DNA of 64,000 bases from Leuconostoc carnosum (GTDB lineage: Bacteria; Bacillota; Bacilli; Lactobacillales; Lactobacillaceae): the NCBI RefSeq assembly GCF_014207505.1, contig NZ_JACHGL010000005.1, positions 112,358 to 176,357 on the forward strand. The letters run 5' to 3'. Below the pieces are notes generated by a model, which saw only the letters and a program-made list of their open reading frames with translations, was not told the origin of the DNA and made no database searches. Both the position numbers and the translations under genes were made by a program. Positions 27,704-37,337 of the stretch are shown in pieces. The number at the start of each line of letters is the position of its first letter. Position 1 is the stretch's first letter.

Positions 27704-29761
27704 CTATTTAATAACAATCAACGATAAGTCACCCAACTCATTAATCACTCGATTAATCATATTCAACTGCGCATAGCGGTTATTTTTTACAACAACTTGC
27801 TCTGTATTAACCATTGTAACATCAAAATAATTTGCAATTGGTTTTTGTAACTTAGCTAACACCTCGTAAATTGCTTCTGCACCTTGTAATACCAGTGCAG
27901 ATACATCAATATTTTGCGTTGCTTCATACAATGTTTTTTCAGCAGTATTTTCAAAAAGTGTCTCATCAACAGCATCATTCGTCACTTGCTTAACAGCTAA
28001 ACGTGATACACGAGTTAATGCCTCAATAACATCACGGAAATTATCGTCTTCAGCATGCTGTGATAAAACTTGAATACGATCTGCTACAGCAACAACATCA
28101 CTTGTCGTGGTATGAGTGCCAGCAGCTACAAGATCTTGGCGGATACCACTATCAATAGCTATTTTACGCACACGGTCTAAAATAAACATATGAATAGCTG
28201 ACAAATCAGCTTGATTTGTCACATCAGAAGTATGCGATACGAAATTTTCCAATAGAGGTGTTAGCGTAACATGCCATTTTTTATCTTGTAATGTGCGCAC
28301 AATACCAGTGGCTGCACGACGTAAGCCATAAGGATCATTTGAACCTGATGGAATCAAACCAGCTGAGAAAAATGTCACAATTGAGTCAAGCTTATCGGCA
28401 ATTGCTAGTACAGCGCCAATGTCGGATTGTGCAACTTCCCCATTAGCCGAAGTAGGCATATAATGTTCACTCATTGCTTTAGCAACATCATCTTTTTCAC
28501 CGAATAACTTGGCGTAATGTTCACCCATAACTCCCTGCAACTCATCAAATTCACCGACCATACCTGTCATTAAATCAAATTTATAAATATCTGCCGCACG
28601 AGCTAAATCAAGTTTTTGTTCTGAAGTAAATGCTAAATGTTCTGCCAAATATTCTGAAAGCTGGCTAACACGTTGCATATGTTCATACACTGTCCCTATT
28701 TTTTCATGAAAAACTAATTTTTTCACTTTGCCCATATAATCAGCAATTGTCTTATTTTGATCTTCATGGTAAAAGAATTCAGCGTCTTCTAGACGTGCAA
28801 CCAAAACTTTTTCATTTCCAGCAATAACATTATCTAAGTGCTGATCATTTCCATTACGTACCGACAAAAAATGAGGTAGAAGTTTCCCTTCATGATCTGT
28901 CACAAAAAAGAAACGTTGATGTTCACGCATTGAGGTAATCAGTACTGCATCAGGTATCTGCAAATATTTATCATCAAAACTACCTGAAAATGCCGTTGGC
29001 CATTCAACAATATTATTAACTTCTTCTAGTAAATCTTGTGCTGCTGATGTATCAAGCTGCAGTACCCAATCATGTTCAGAAGCAATTGTCTCTAATTGCT
29101 GACGAATTTGTGCTTTTCGTTCATTAGCATTGACCATCACTGAAGCGGTTTGTAATGTTTTTTCATATACATCTGCATTAGCAAGTTCAACATTTTCGTT
29201 AGATAAGAAACGATGTCCTCGCGTGATACGACCTGTAGACACGTCTAAAATATTGAAATCAATCACTTCTGAATCAAGTAATGCTACAAGCCAGCGAATT
29301 GGTCGAACATACAGGAAATTGTTATCAGCCCACTTCATATAAGTTGAAAACTTCATTTGTGATACAACTTCATCACCAATTTTTTTCAGAATTACTGCAG
29401 CATCTTCCCCTGCAGTTTGCTTAGTTAACCATATGTAACCATCACGTTCTTCAAAATCTTCTGGTGTGCCACCTTGTCCTCTTGCAAATCCTTGTGCTGC
29501 CTTTGTCCAATCACCATTGTCATCTTTTGCACGATCAATTGAAGGCCCACGCTTCTCTTCTGATAGAGATTCCGATTGAGAAGCAACCTGGATTAACTGT
29601 ACAGCTAACCGACGTGGCGTAGAATACGGCTTGATTTCACCAACAGATAAGCGGTGATCTGCCAAAAAAGTTTGAACGCGCGCAATTAATTGTGCTTCTG
29701 AACTACTAACCAAATGTGCGGGCATTTCTTCCAAGCCAATCTCTAATAAAAATGTTGACAT
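27704..29761 (-). CDS. glyS: Glycyl-tRNA synthetase beta subunit
   Basis: A 685-residue subunit of the bacterial alpha2-beta2 glycyl-tRNA synthetase; the beta chain binds tRNA-Gly. Seen: LLEIGLEEMPAHLV at the start, TPRRLAVQL, RPIRWLVALLDSEVI near 158, HQRFFFV near 280, LSVRNGND and the C-terminal anticodon-binding domain. It starts one base after the glyQ stop region, so the two are cotranslated under the T-box leader upstream of glyQ. Confidence 0.96.
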   Translation of the reverse strand: MSTFLLEIGLEEMPAHLVSSSEAQLIARVQTFLADHRLSVGEIKPYSTPRRLAVQLIQVASQSESLSEEKRGPSIDRAKDDNGDWTKAAQGFARGQGGTPEDFEERDGYIWLTKQTAGEDAAVILKKIGDEVVSQMKFSTYMKWADNNFLYVRPIRWLVALLDSEVIDFNILDVSTGRITRGHRFLSNENVELANADVYEKTLQTASVMVNANERKAQIRQQLETIASEHDWVLQLDTSAAQDLLEEVNNIVEWPTAFSGSFDDKYLQIPDAVLITSMREHQRFFFVTDHEGKLLPHFLSVRNGNDQHLDNVIAGNEKVLVARLEDAEFFYHEDQNKTIADYMGKVKKLVFHEKIGTVYEHMQRVSQLSEYLAEHLAFTSEQKLDLARAADIYKFDLMTGMVGEFDELQGVMGEHYAKLFGEKDDVAKAMSEHYMPTSANGEVAQSDIGAVLAIADKLDSIVTFFSAGLIPSGSNDPYGLRRAATGIVRTLQDKKWHVTLTPLLENFVSHTSDVTNQADLSAIHMFILDRVRKIAIDSGIRQDLVAAGTHTTTSDVVAVADRIQVLSQHAEDDNFRDVIEALTRVSRLAVKQVTNDAVDETLFENTAEKTLYEATQNIDVSALVLQGAEAIYEVLAKLQKPIANYFDVTMVNTEQVVVKNNRYAQLNMINRVINELGDLSLIVIK

Positions 29762-29762
29762 A

Positions 29763-30707
29763 TTACTTTGTCTCCTTCACTGCGTATTTACCATTTTCGC
29801 CAATATATTTATCACGTAAGTCAGTGTCTTTTAATAACGGGAATCCTAGTTTTGCACGTTCTTCGATAAATACCTTTGATACTTTACGTGCCATTGTTCG
29901 AATACGGTGTAAATATCCTGCACGTTCGGTCACTGAAACTGTACCACGTGCATCCAACAGATTGAACGTATGAGATGATTTCAAAATATAATCATAAGCT
30001 GGGTGAACAAGACCCAGAGAGAGCAAATGGGTTGCTTCTGCTTCAAACTCATCAAAATGTTTTAATAACATTTCTTGATTAGATTCTTCAAACGCATATT
30101 TTGAATGCTCAAATTCAGGTTCTTTGAAAATATCACCATAGAGGACACCGTTTCCCCATTCAAGATCGTACACAGTAGGTACATCTTGAATGTAGGATGC
30201 CAAGCGTTCTAATCCATAAGTTACTTCAGCAGTTACCGAGTCAACTTCAATACCACCAACTTGTTGAAAATACGTGAATTGGGTCACTTCCATACCATCG
30301 AGCCAAACTTCCCACCCGATACCAGCAGCACCCATTGAGGGATTTTCCCAATTATCCTCAACAAAACGAATATCATGCTCAAGTGGCTTAATACCTAACG
30401 CTTCTAAAGACCCTAAATATAATTCTTGAATATTTGATGGTGATGGCTTCATGACAACTTGAAATTGGTGGTGTTGGAACAAACGATTTGGGTTATCTCC
30501 GTACCGACCATCAGCTGGACGACGTGAGGGTTGTACATAGGCAGCATGCCATGGTTCAGGACCATTAGCACGTAAAAATGTATACGGTGACTGCGTTCCG
30601 GCCCCAACCTCATTATCATAAGCCTGCATCAAATTTGCACCTTGATTTGCCCAGTACTGTTGCAAATTTAAAATAATATCTTGAAGTGATAGTTTATTAT
30701 TTGTCAT
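29763..30707 (-). CDS. glyQ: Glycyl-tRNA synthetase alpha subunit
   Basis: About 314 residues; the catalytic class II subunit that forms glycyl adenylate. Family motifs: [21 protein letters not shown] near 15, [21 protein letters not shown] near 50, [12 protein letters not shown], and [11 protein letters not shown] (motif 3) near 165. The start is the ATG at 30707 with AAGGAAA 7 nt upstream; a longer in-frame reading extends into the leader and is not supported. It is the first gene of the glyQS unit. Confidence 0.96.
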   Translation of the reverse strand: MTNNKLSLQDIILNLQQYWANQGANLMQAYDNEVGAGTQSPYTFLRANGPEPWHAAYVQPSRRPADGRYGDNPNRLFQHHQFQVVMKPSPSNIQELYLGSLEALGIKPLEHDIRFVEDNWENPSMGAAGIGWEVWLDGMEVTQFTYFQQVGGIEVDSVTAEVTYGLERLASYIQDVPTVYDLEWGNGVLYGDIFKEPEFEHSKYAFEESNQEMLLKHFDEFEAEATHLLSLGLVHPAYDYILKSSHTFNLLDARGTVSVTERAGYLHRIRTMARKVSKVFIEERAKLGFPLLKDTDLRDKYIGENGKYAVKETK

Positions 30708-30775
30708 TTTATTTTCCTTTTCTAAATAATTGTGCCATTGTAGCACCATCCATCAGCTTTTTACAGCATCAAAAA

Positions 30776-30923
30776 AACCGCTGTAAACTATCCAATGTCA
30801 AAATGATTGACATCAGGACGCTTACGCGCGGTTCCACCTGATTTCCTGCATATACTGCAGACACTCGAATTGTCTGCTAACTCCATCATCGCCACATGAC
30901 TTCAACGTTTACAAACTTTAATA
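30776..30923 (-). ncRNA. Compact glycine T-box leader of glyQS
   Basis: The T-box AGGTGGAACCGCGCG (30825-30839) is followed by a terminator in which AACCGC pairs with GCGGTT (30776-30833) around an internal hairpin (ATGTCA/TGACAT), ending in seven Ts. Upstream there is only about 85 nt to the predicted transcript start, with one clear stem (GCAGACA/TGTCTGC) and a GGC triplet in TGTGGCGATGA. That is short for a canonical stem I, so the architecture is unusual. Confidence 0.88.
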
Positions 30924-30929
30924 TCTATT

Positions 30930-30958
30930 ATTATGCACTGTAACCATCAGTACGTCAA
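30930..30958 (-). promoter_or_regulatory. Promoter of the glyQS T-box transcript
   Basis: TTGACG (30953-30958), a 17-bp spacer and CATAAT (30930-30935) on the minus strand, giving a start near 30923. Confidence 0.8.
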
Positions 30959-30998
30959 GCACTGATAAATAACAGTAATACTCATTACAATCTAGAAA

Positions 30999-31544
30999 TC
31001 AAATTGTTAATAATTCTTTTTCTTTCTCAGTAGCAATCATATCAATTGCTTTGATATTATCATCTGTCAACTTCTGAATATCATCTTCTGCATTGCGAGC
31101 ATCGTCTTCAGGAATTTCTTTATCCTTTTTAACACTATCCATTGCATCACGACGTACATTACGGACAGAGACTTTTGCCTTTTCTCCTTCAGCTTTTACT
31201 TGTTTTGCCAAGTCTTTACGACCTTCTTCAGTCATTTGTGGAATTGCTAATCGCACAACGTTACCATCTGATGCTGGATTCAACCCCAAATCAGAAACAT
31301 TTATTGCTCGAATAATTTCATCTAAAACTGTTTTATCAAAAGGTGTGATTAGCAAAATACGTGCTTCAGGTACTGAAATTGAAGCAACCTGGTTTAATGG
31401 TGTCATTGCACCATAGTATTCTACTTCAATACGATCCAAAATGTGCGGATTTGCACGTCCCGTACGAATACTGCCTAATTCCCGTTGCAATGCATCTTGT
31501 GCACCTTGCATACGTATCTTAGCATCTGTTAAATCAAAAGCCAT
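30999..31544 (-). CDS. frr: Ribosome recycling factor
   Basis: A 181-residue two-domain factor that splits post-termination ribosomes with EF-G. Seen: the three-helix bundle starts ([44 protein letters not shown]), and the C-terminal [12 protein letters not shown]-like helix with [19 protein letters not shown]. Its ATG overlaps the pyrH stop by one base (TAATG). Confidence 0.97.
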   Translation of the reverse strand: MAFDLTDAKIRMQGAQDALQRELGSIRTGRANPHILDRIEVEYYGAMTPLNQVASISVPEARILLITPFDKTVLDEIIRAINVSDLGLNPASDGNVVRLAIPQMTEEGRKDLAKQVKAEGEKAKVSVRNVRRDAMDSVKKDKEIPEDDARNAEDDIQKLTDDNIKAIDMIATEKEKELLTI

Positions 31545-32269
31545 TACTTTCCTCCTGTAACTGTTGTACCAATATTTTCACCCAAAACTACTCGTTTTAG
31601 GTTGCCAGTTTTGTTTAAATTAAAGACCACAAGTGGCATATCATTATCCATTGACAATGAACTTGCCGTTGAATCCATAACTTTTAAGCCTTTTTTCAAA
31701 ATATCTAAATGTGTCAATTCAGTAAACTTAACAGCATTAGTATTTTTGTTAGGATCAGAATCATAAATGCCGTCAACACCATTCTTACCCATTAAGATAG
31801 CATCCGCATTAATTTCGTTTGCTCGTAATGCGGCTGTTGTATCTGTTGAGAAATAAGGTGAACCCGTACCTGCTGCAAAGATAACAATACGTCCTTTTTC
31901 CAAGTGACGAATAGCACGACCACGGATATATGGTTCAGCAATTTGTTGCATTGTAATTGCTGTTTGCACACGCGTATCTACACCAGTACGTTCCAATGCA
32001 TCCTGTAGTACGAGCGCATTCATGGTTGTACCTAACATCCCAGTATAATCAGCACGTGAGCGTTCCATACCAATTTTTGAAGCAGGCTCCCCACGCCATA
32101 AATTACCACCACCAACTACGATAGCAATTTGTGTACCAAGGTCGTGCACCTCTTTTAAAGCCTTCGCAATTTCAGAAACCGTTTCCAGATCAATCCCTTG
32201 ACCTTTCTCGCCAGCTAATGCTTCGCCAGAAAGTTTAATCAAAACGCGTTTGTACTTAATATCAGTCAT
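31544..32269 (-). CDS. pyrH: UMP kinase
   Basis: A 241-residue hexameric amino-acid-kinase-fold enzyme that phosphorylates UMP. Seen: [15 protein letters not shown] at the start, [13 protein letters not shown] near 50, [20 protein letters not shown] near 73, [17 protein letters not shown] near 130 and [18 protein letters not shown] precedes the ATG. It is coupled to frr, the standard arrangement. Confidence 0.97.
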   Translation of the reverse strand: MTDIKYKRVLIKLSGEALAGEKGQGIDLETVSEIAKALKEVHDLGTQIAIVVGGGNLWRGEPASKIGMERSRADYTGMLGTTMNALVLQDALERTGVDTRVQTAITMQQIAEPYIRGRAIRHLEKGRIVIFAAGTGSPYFSTDTTAALRANEINADAILMGKNGVDGIYDSDPNKNTNAVKFTELTHLDILKKGLKVMDSTASSLSMDNDMPLVVFNLNKTGNLKRVVLGENIGTTVTGGK

Positions 32270-32295
32270 GATTTACCTCATTTTCTATCTAATCA

Positions 32296-32304
32296 ATTAT
32301 ACCA
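32296..32304 (-). promoter_or_regulatory. Extended -10 promoter of pyrH-frr
   Basis: TGGTATAAT on the minus strand, between the tsf terminator and the pyrH ribosome site. No clear -35. Confidence 0.55.
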
Positions 32305-32313
32305 AAAATTGCC

Positions 32314-32345
32314 ACAAAAAAAGTACGTTATTTTATAACGCACTT
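32314..32345 (-). terminator. Terminator after tsf
   Basis: AAGTGCGTTAT and ATAACGTACTT pair (one wobble) around AAA on the minus strand and are followed by a seven-T run. Confidence 0.85.
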
Positions 32346-32424
32346 TTCAGGAAATACCATTTCCGAGTCGCTGCGCTTTTTTACGTTAACGACGCATATT
32401 ACCAGAAAATTGGTCACTTACGTC

Positions 32425-33300
32425 TTAACCTAATTGCTTAGCAACTTCTTCAGCTAAATCAGTCACTGTTTTTTCAATACCATCACCAACTTGATAACGA
32501 ACAAATGACTTTACTGAACCATTTTTTGATTCGATAAACTGTGCAACAGTTTGATCACCATTCTTAACGAATGCTTGATCTAATAATGAAATCTCGGCCA
32601 AGAACTTCTTAATACGTCCTTCAACCATCTTTTCTTTGATATTATCAGGTTTACCAGCTAAGTCTTCAGAAGCGAGTTGCACTTCCTTTTCCTTATTAAC
32701 TACTTCTGCTGGCACTTCTGAATCTGATACATATTGTGGTGCAATAGCGGCAACATGCATTGCAATATCTTTAGCAGCTTCTTCTGAAGCACCATCAACT
32801 ACAACCAAAGCTGATATTGAACCGGCCAAGTGAGAATAGGCACCAAAGTTTTCTGAATCTGACTTTGTAACGAGTTCAAAACGACGCAACGTAATTTTTT
32901 CACCAGTGATTTGTGTTGTACCAATGATTTTATCATTCAAAGTTTGACCTGATTCAACTTCTAATGCTAAAGCAGCTTCAACATCAGCAGGTGCAAATTC
33001 AACAATTGTATCCGCTACACACTTCAACAAATCATTAAATTCAGCATTACCCGCAACGAAATCAGTTTCAGAATTCAATTCAATAATTGCAGCTTTGTTA
33101 CCTTGTACAGCAACATGCGTCATACCTTCAGCAGCAACACGGTCACCCTTCTTAGCGGCTTTAGCCATACCTTTTTCGCGGAGAAGGTCAATTGCCTTAT
33201 CCAAATCACCTTCGGCCTCAACCAAGGCCTTCTTAGCATCCATCATACCAACAGATGTTTTATCACGTAATTCTTTTACTTGTGCAGCAGTAATTGCCAT
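32425..33300 (-). CDS. tsf: Elongation factor Ts
   Basis: A 291-residue nucleotide-exchange factor for EF-Tu. Family markers: [44 protein letters not shown] at the N-terminus (ubiquitin-associated-like domain), the TDFVAGN motif near 80, and the C-terminal [17 protein letters not shown] precedes the ATG. It follows rpsB, with an attenuator-like stem and an extended -10 box between them. Confidence 0.97.
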   Translation of the reverse strand: MAITAAQVKELRDKTSVGMMDAKKALVEAEGDLDKAIDLLREKGMAKAAKKGDRVAAEGMTHVAVQGNKAAIIELNSETDFVAGNAEFNDLLKCVADTIVEFAPADVEAALALEVESGQTLNDKIIGTTQITGEKITLRRFELVTKSDSENFGAYSHLAGSISALVVVDGASEEAAKDIAMHVAAIAPQYVSDSEVPAEVVNKEKEVQLASEDLAGKPDNIKEKMVEGRIKKFLAEISLLDQAFVKNGDQTVAQFIESKNGSVKSFVRYQVGDGIEKTVTDLAEEVAKQLG

Positions 33301-33331
33301 TGTATTGCTCCTCTAAAATATTGATATTTTT

Positions 33332-33340
33332 ATTATAACA
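33332..33340 (-). promoter_or_regulatory. Extended -10 promoter of tsf
   Basis: TGTTATAAT on the minus strand 32 bp before the tsf start. It allows tsf expression independent of rpsB. Confidence 0.5.
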
Positions 33341-33354
33341 TGTTCTGATCAAAC

Positions 33355-33397
33355 AAAAATGCCGCTCCGCGTCCCAAACAGGTCCGCAGGAACGGCA
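33355..33397 (-). terminator. Terminator or attenuator between rpsB and tsf
   Basis: TGCCGTTCCTGCG can pair with CGCGGAGCGGCA around a 13-nt loop and is followed by TTTTT on the minus strand. It may reduce readthrough from rpsB into tsf. Confidence 0.75.
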
Positions 33398-33413
33398 AGT
33401 GTCATTAAAATAA

Positions 33414-34190
33414 TTAGTTATTGCCTTCTTCAACAATGTTAGCAATTTCTTCGATAGATTCTGTGTTTTCGTCACCTTCAACAAAAGCATCTTCAGGTGC
33501 TGAATCTTCACCTTGACGACCTTCAACGATAGCGTCAGCCATCTTTGCAGTGATCAAACGTACAGCACGGATAGCATCATCGTTTGCAGGAATCTTAACA
33601 TCAACAACGTCTGGGTTAGCATTCGTGTCAATCATAGCCACAACAGGAATATTCAACATGTTGGCTTCCTTAACGGCAATTTCTTCCTTCTTAGGATCAA
33701 CAACAAACAATACATCTGGCAAACCAGGCATATCCTTGATACCACCCAAGAACTTATTCAACTTTTCACGTTGCTTATTTAGCAACACAACTTCTTTCTT
33801 AGGAAATTGTTCGAAAGTACCATCTTCAGCCATTGCTTCCAAGTCCTTAAGACGTTGGATACGTGACTTGATTGTATTCCAGTTAGTCAAAGTTCCACCC
33901 AACCAACGGTGGTTGATGAAGTATTGACCAGCACGCGTTGCTTCTTCAGCAATAGCGTCTGAAGCTTGCTTCTTTGTACCAACAAACAAAACGTTGGCGC
34001 CATCAGCTGATGCGTTACGAATAAAGTTATAAGCTTCGTCAACCAGCTTAACTGTTTTTTGTAAATCGATAATATGAATACCATTACGTTCTGTAAAGAT
34101 GTATTCATCCATCTTTGGGTCCCAACGACGTGTTTGGTGACCGAAGTGAACTCCTGCTTCGAGGAGTTCTTTCATTGAAATAACTGCCAT
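33414..34190 (-). CDS. rpsB: 30S ribosomal protein S2
   Basis: About 258 residues. Family markers: [32 protein letters not shown] at the N-terminus, [31 protein letters not shown] near 90, and IVVDPKKE-type segment near 155; an acidic C-terminal tail. The start at 34190 follows AGGAGG 8 nt upstream; a longer in-frame reading into the leader is not supported. Confidence 0.97.
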   Translation of the reverse strand: MAVISMKELLEAGVHFGHQTRRWDPKMDEYIFTERNGIHIIDLQKTVKLVDEAYNFIRNASADGANVLFVGTKKQASDAIAEEATRAGQYFINHRWLGGTLTNWNTIKSRIQRLKDLEAMAEDGTFEQFPKKEVVLLNKQREKLNKFLGGIKDMPGLPDVLFVVDPKKEEIAVKEANMLNIPVVAMIDTNANPDVVDVKIPANDDAIRAVRLITAKMADAIVEGRQGEDSAPEDAFVEGDENTESIEEIANIVEEGNN

Positions 34191-34301
34191 GTTATGGCCT
34201 CCTAGGTTTTTCCGCCGACAAATTCGACATTCATATTGACATTTCTGCACCTATATGAACTCGTCTGTCGTGTGTATTTATTGCAATTTGCAACAGCTAA
34301 A

Positions 34302-34330
34302 ATTATACGTGATTTTCAAATTAAACGCAA
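34302..34330 (-). promoter_or_regulatory. Promoter of rpsB
   Basis: TTGCGT (34325-34330), a 17-bp spacer and TATAAT (34302-34307) on the minus strand. It leaves a leader of about 105 nt with GTTGCAAATTGCAA-type pairing and could hold an S2 autoregulatory site, which I cannot confirm. Confidence 0.75.
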
Positions 34331-34349
34331 GTATTTTTGTTAAATAAAT

Positions 34350-34634
34350 TCAGTCACGACGCCAAATACTTGGACTAATATCATGCATGATTAAAAATAC
34401 TTCTTTTTTCGGTCGTGTCAATTTTTTGAAATTGGCTTCAGCATGTAGCGCCTCACTCTTTGTCTCAAATTGTTCTGAATAAATTAATCGTAGTGGATGC
34501 CTTGATTTTACACGCGTAAACTTGGCCCCTTTTCTTGCTTCGTGAACTTTAAAACGACGAGACACATCATCGGTAAAACCACCATAAAAATAGCCGTCAG
34601 CAGTATATAAAACATAAAAAAAGTAAGGTTTCAT
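34350..34634 (-). CDS. GIY-YIG nuclease domain protein (UPF0213/YazA-like)
   Basis: A 94-residue single GIY-YIG domain. The first motif appears as FYVLYTADGYFYGG, followed by DVSRRFKVHEARKGAKFTR with the conserved arginine, and the glutamate-bearing helix SEALHAEANFKKLTR. Proteins of this size are widespread in Firmicutes; a nuclease activity is presumed but the role is unknown. It overlaps the upstream methyltransferase stop by four bases (ATGA). Confidence 0.88.
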   Translation of the reverse strand: MKPYFFYVLYTADGYFYGGFTDDVSRRFKVHEARKGAKFTRVKSRHPLRLIYSEQFETKSEALHAEANFKKLTRPKKEVFLIMHDISPSIWRRD

Positions 34635-35395
34635 TTAGTCCATGACGCTCCGTACAAAATTTCTTTTACTTCTGCAGTGTAATCATTGGCCATCGTATAA
34701 GCTATAATTGGTGGTAAAATGCGAACGCCACCAGGGCGTCCAGATTTAATAGCTTCGACTAATACCATATTAGCTTCGCGATCAACTTTACCATAGACAA
34801 ACCTTATGCGCTTAATCATCAATTTGCGTGCCGACAAGGCAGCAAATATATCACTTAATCGTTCTGGTCGGTGTACCATGTAAAATTTACCATTGTTTTT
34901 CAATAACTTATTAGCAACTTGTGCTAATCCAGGTAAATCAATCGTCAATTCATGTCTTGCTAATTCATAGTGTTCATCCTTATTTGTTTTTGTGGTTTCA
35001 TTTAGCGGAAAATAGGGCGGATTCGAAAGTACAGTTTCCGCAGATCCGGGTGCAATATCATCGAAAATAGCTTTCATATCTGACTTTAAAACACTGACAC
35101 GTTCTTCTAAACCGTTCATGACGATACTACGTGCTGCCATATCAGCTAATTCTGGTTGGATTTCTACTAGCTTAATCTCCCCAGTGACTTTTGGTGCGTA
35201 AAACAGACCAACTGCGCCAGTTCCAGCACCGAGATCTACTGTTAATCCAGCACCTTTTCCTTTAATTCCTGCAAAATGCGCTAGTAAAATGGCATCTAAA
35301 GAATACGAAAACATATCTGGATTTTGAATAATATGAATATTTTGTGCAGGCAGTCCATCAATTCGCTCGCCTTTGTTAAGAATTGGTTCAATCAT
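34631..35395 (-). CDS. tRNA1(Val) (adenine(37)-N6)-methyltransferase-like protein
   Basis: A 254-residue SAM-dependent methyltransferase of the TrmN6/YabB type. The SAM loop is TVDLGAGTGAVGLFYA near 52, the acidic residue in IKLVEIQPELADMA, and the N6-adenine catalytic motif is LSNPPYF near 125. In Bacillus the homologue sits beside the same GIY-YIG gene, as here. Modification of A37 in tRNA-Val is inferred from the family. Confidence 0.87.
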   Translation of the reverse strand: MIEPILNKGERIDGLPAQNIHIIQNPDMFSYSLDAILLAHFAGIKGKGAGLTVDLGAGTGAVGLFYAPKVTGEIKLVEIQPELADMAARSIVMNGLEERVSVLKSDMKAIFDDIAPGSAETVLSNPPYFPLNETTKTNKDEHYELARHELTIDLPGLAQVANKLLKNNGKFYMVHRPERLSDIFAALSARKLMIKRIRFVYGKVDREANMVLVEAIKSGRPGGVRILPPIIAYTMANDYTAEVKEILYGASWTK

Positions 35396-35457
35396 TGTGA
35401 ATTTCTCGCTTTATCGTGTAAAATACATAGAGATAGTTGATATGAGGTGAATAAATA

Positions 35458-36105
35458 ATGAAGTTTTATGATTTTCTACGTGGTATTGCAGTTGGTCTGA
35501 TTTGGTCAATTAACGGACGCATCAAATATATGAATCGAGACCGTATACCAGTAAATGACAATTATGTCTTAGTCGGTCCACACCGTAGTTGGTGGGATCC
35601 CATATGGTATGCTATTGCGGCATATCCTAAACATTTTATTTTCATGGCAAAAATTGAATTATTCAAATTTCGGCCATTAGCTTGGTTGATTACGTCTGCT
35701 GGTGCATTTCCAGTTGACCGCAAAAACGTTAGCCCTAGTGTCATTAAAATTCCTGTTCGTGAACTGAAAACTGGGCAACGATCATTGATCATGTTCCCGT
35801 CAGGTTCCCGTCATGACAAAGACTTAAAATCTGGTTCACTACTTATTGCACGTATGTCTGGTAAAGCTATAGTTCCCGCTGTTTATCAGGGTCCTGTGTT
35901 ATTCCGTCAATTATTTAAACGTAATAACACAACAATTAATTTTGGTGAACCAATTGTATTTGATAAAAGTGAAAAGTTTAATGCTGAGAGCATTGCCAAA
36001 TACACAAAAAAGATGCAAGATGCTTTTGATCAATTAGACCGTGAAATTGATCCCGATTGGCAATATGTCGATCCAAAAGAACAATCATCATCTGAAAAAA
36101 AATAA
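35458..36105 (+). CDS. plsC: 1-acyl-sn-glycerol-3-phosphate acyltransferase family protein
   Basis: A 215-residue membrane-associated acyltransferase that makes phosphatidic acid. Block I is GPHRSWWDPIW (the HX4D motif near residue 43), block II is GAFPVDRKN near 82, block III reads FPSGSRHD in place of the usual FPEGTR, and block IV is AIVPAVYQGP. GAGGTGA precedes the ATG. The altered block III is noted because that Glu normally helps bind glycerol phosphate. It stands alone on the plus strand and shares a terminator with yneF. Confidence 0.87.
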   Translation: MKFYDFLRGIAVGLIWSINGRIKYMNRDRIPVNDNYVLVGPHRSWWDPIWYAIAAYPKHFIFMAKIELFKFRPLAWLITSAGAFPVDRKNVSPSVIKIPVRELKTGQRSLIMFPSGSRHDKDLKSGSLLIARMSGKAIVPAVYQGPVLFRQLFKRNNTTINFGEPIVFDKSEKFNAESIAKYTKKMQDAFDQLDREIDPDWQYVDPKEQSSSEKK

Positions 36106-36126
36106 GCCACTAGGCTTATTTTTTTT
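36095..36126. terminator. Shared terminator of plsC and yneF
   Basis: AATAAGCC (36101-36108) and GGCTTATT (36113-36120), extended by A- and T-runs. The plsC stop TAA lies in one arm and the yneF stop in the other; the stop codons are only ten bases apart. Confidence 0.88.
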
Positions 36127-36355
36127 GTGATTGAGCACTTTGTTGCTTCATTTGAGCCATCATTTGATTTAACTTCTTTTGTGATGGTTTCTGTCCCATT
36201 GACATCATCATTGACTTCATCATTTCTTCAGAGATGGGCGGATTTTTTGCCAAATAATTCTTCATTGAATTACGTGCCAGAAAGAAACCAGCCACTAACC
36301 CAAGAGCCAAAGCCAAGACAGCAATCAAGATCACAAATCCGATACCTATAGTCAT
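36116..36355 (-). CDS. yneF: YneF family small membrane protein (UPF0154)
   Basis: A 79-residue protein with one N-terminal membrane helix ([22 protein letters not shown]) followed by the family core [39 protein letters not shown]. It matches the UPF0154 family in length and sequence; the function is unknown. AAGGGG precedes the ATG and TGTTATAAT lies upstream. Confidence 0.92.
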   Translation of the reverse strand: MTIGIGFVILIAVLALALGLVAGFFLARNSMKNYLAKNPPISEEMMKSMMMSMGQKPSQKKLNQMMAQMKQQSAQSQKK

Positions 36356-36564
36356 AGTTTTCCCCTTAATTATTGTCTAAAAAGTATTATAACATAATTC
36401 AAGTTGTAGATACACCGCTAATTATCATCTTAATTTTTAATATTTCATGAAGGAAAAGTTGATATATTTTCACTACTTATGAACGACAAAATCGTTCAAA
36501 TTACATGTTTTATAAAGAAAATGTAAAGATTTAAAGTGAAATATTTATTAAAATATAAAATTAG

Positions 36565-36604
36565 CGAACAAACGTTTGATTTATATGATAAAGTTCGGTA
36601 CAAT
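36565..36604 (+). promoter_or_regulatory. lexA promoter with overlapping LexA operator
   Basis: CGAACAAACGTTTG (36565-36578) matches the Gram-positive LexA/DinR box pattern GAAC-N4-GTTY. The -35 TTGATT (36576-36581) overlaps its end and TACAAT (36599-36604) follows after 17 bp. LexA bound here would block its own promoter. Confidence 0.8.
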
Positions 36605-36647
36605 ACAATAAGAATATAAATAAATCAAGTAGGTAATTTAACCCATC

Positions 36648-37289
36648 ATGGCAAACAATATTAAAGAAAGTAAACAACTACAAGTATTGCGCTTCATCCA
36701 TGAAGCACAATTATCAAATGGTTATCCACCAACAGTGCGTGAAGTTGGTGAAGCAGTTGGTTTATCCTCATCATCTACAATTCATGGGCACATCGAACGT
36801 TTGGTTAAAAAGGGCTACTTACTCAAGGATGCTGCAAAACCACGTGCACGTGCAATTGAAGTAAGTGATGCCGGATTGGAAGCACTAGGATTATCAACAA
36901 CTCCTGGTCGTATTCCTGTTCTTGGGCTTGTTACAGCAGGTACACCTGTTTTAGCAGTTGAAGAAGAAGCGACGGAGTTCTTCCCAATTCCCGATAATTT
37001 AATGCAATTTGATGGCGACATGTTCATGTTAAATGTTAAGGGAAACTCGATGGTCAATATCGGGATTCTAGATGGTGACAAGGTAATTGTTCGTAAGCAA
37101 GACAATGCCGACAACGGTGATGTTGTCGTTGCTATGAATGAAGATGACGAAGCCACTGTCAAACGCTTTTTCAGAGAAGCAGATCATTTCCGTTTACAAC
37201 CAGAAAATGACGCCATGGCACCTATTATTTTAAACAATGTCTCAATTCTTGGTAAGGTCATTGGCCTTTACCGTGACGCTATTTATTAA
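36648..37289 (+). CDS. lexA: LexA repressor / SOS regulator
   Basis: A 213-residue SOS repressor. The N-terminal winged helix has [33 protein letters not shown]; the self-cleavage site is Ala97-Gly98 (VTAGTPV); the catalytic dyad is Ser134 (KGNSM) and Lys172 (ATVKRFF). All are intact. In SOS the RecA filament triggers cleavage. The ribosome site is weak (AGGT 14 nt upstream). A perfect LexA-type box overlaps the promoter, so it is autoregulated. Confidence 0.96.
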   Translation: MANNIKESKQLQVLRFIHEAQLSNGYPPTVREVGEAVGLSSSSTIHGHIERLVKKGYLLKDAAKPRARAIEVSDAGLEALGLSTTPGRIPVLGLVTAGTPVLAVEEEATEFFPIPDNLMQFDGDMFMLNVKGNSMVNIGILDGDKVIVRKQDNADNGDVVVAMNEDDEATVKRFFREADHFRLQPENDAMAPIILNNVSILGKVIGLYRDAIY

Positions 37290-37297
37290 TATATTAT

Positions 37298-37335
37298 AAA
37301 AAGAGGCTCGTTCAAAATTGAACGAGCCTCTTTTT
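37298..37335. terminator. Bidirectional terminator between lexA and pyrE
   Basis: AAAAAGAGGCTCGTTCA and its exact complement around AAAT, with A and T-runs on both sides. It ends lexA and the convergent pyr operon. Confidence 0.93.
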
Positions 37336-37337
37336 AT

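Noticed and set aside
36480-36498. The GAAC...GTTC repeat upstream of lexA as a second true LexA box
   Set aside because: Half-sites are nine bases apart instead of four, so it is kept only as a low-interest observation.
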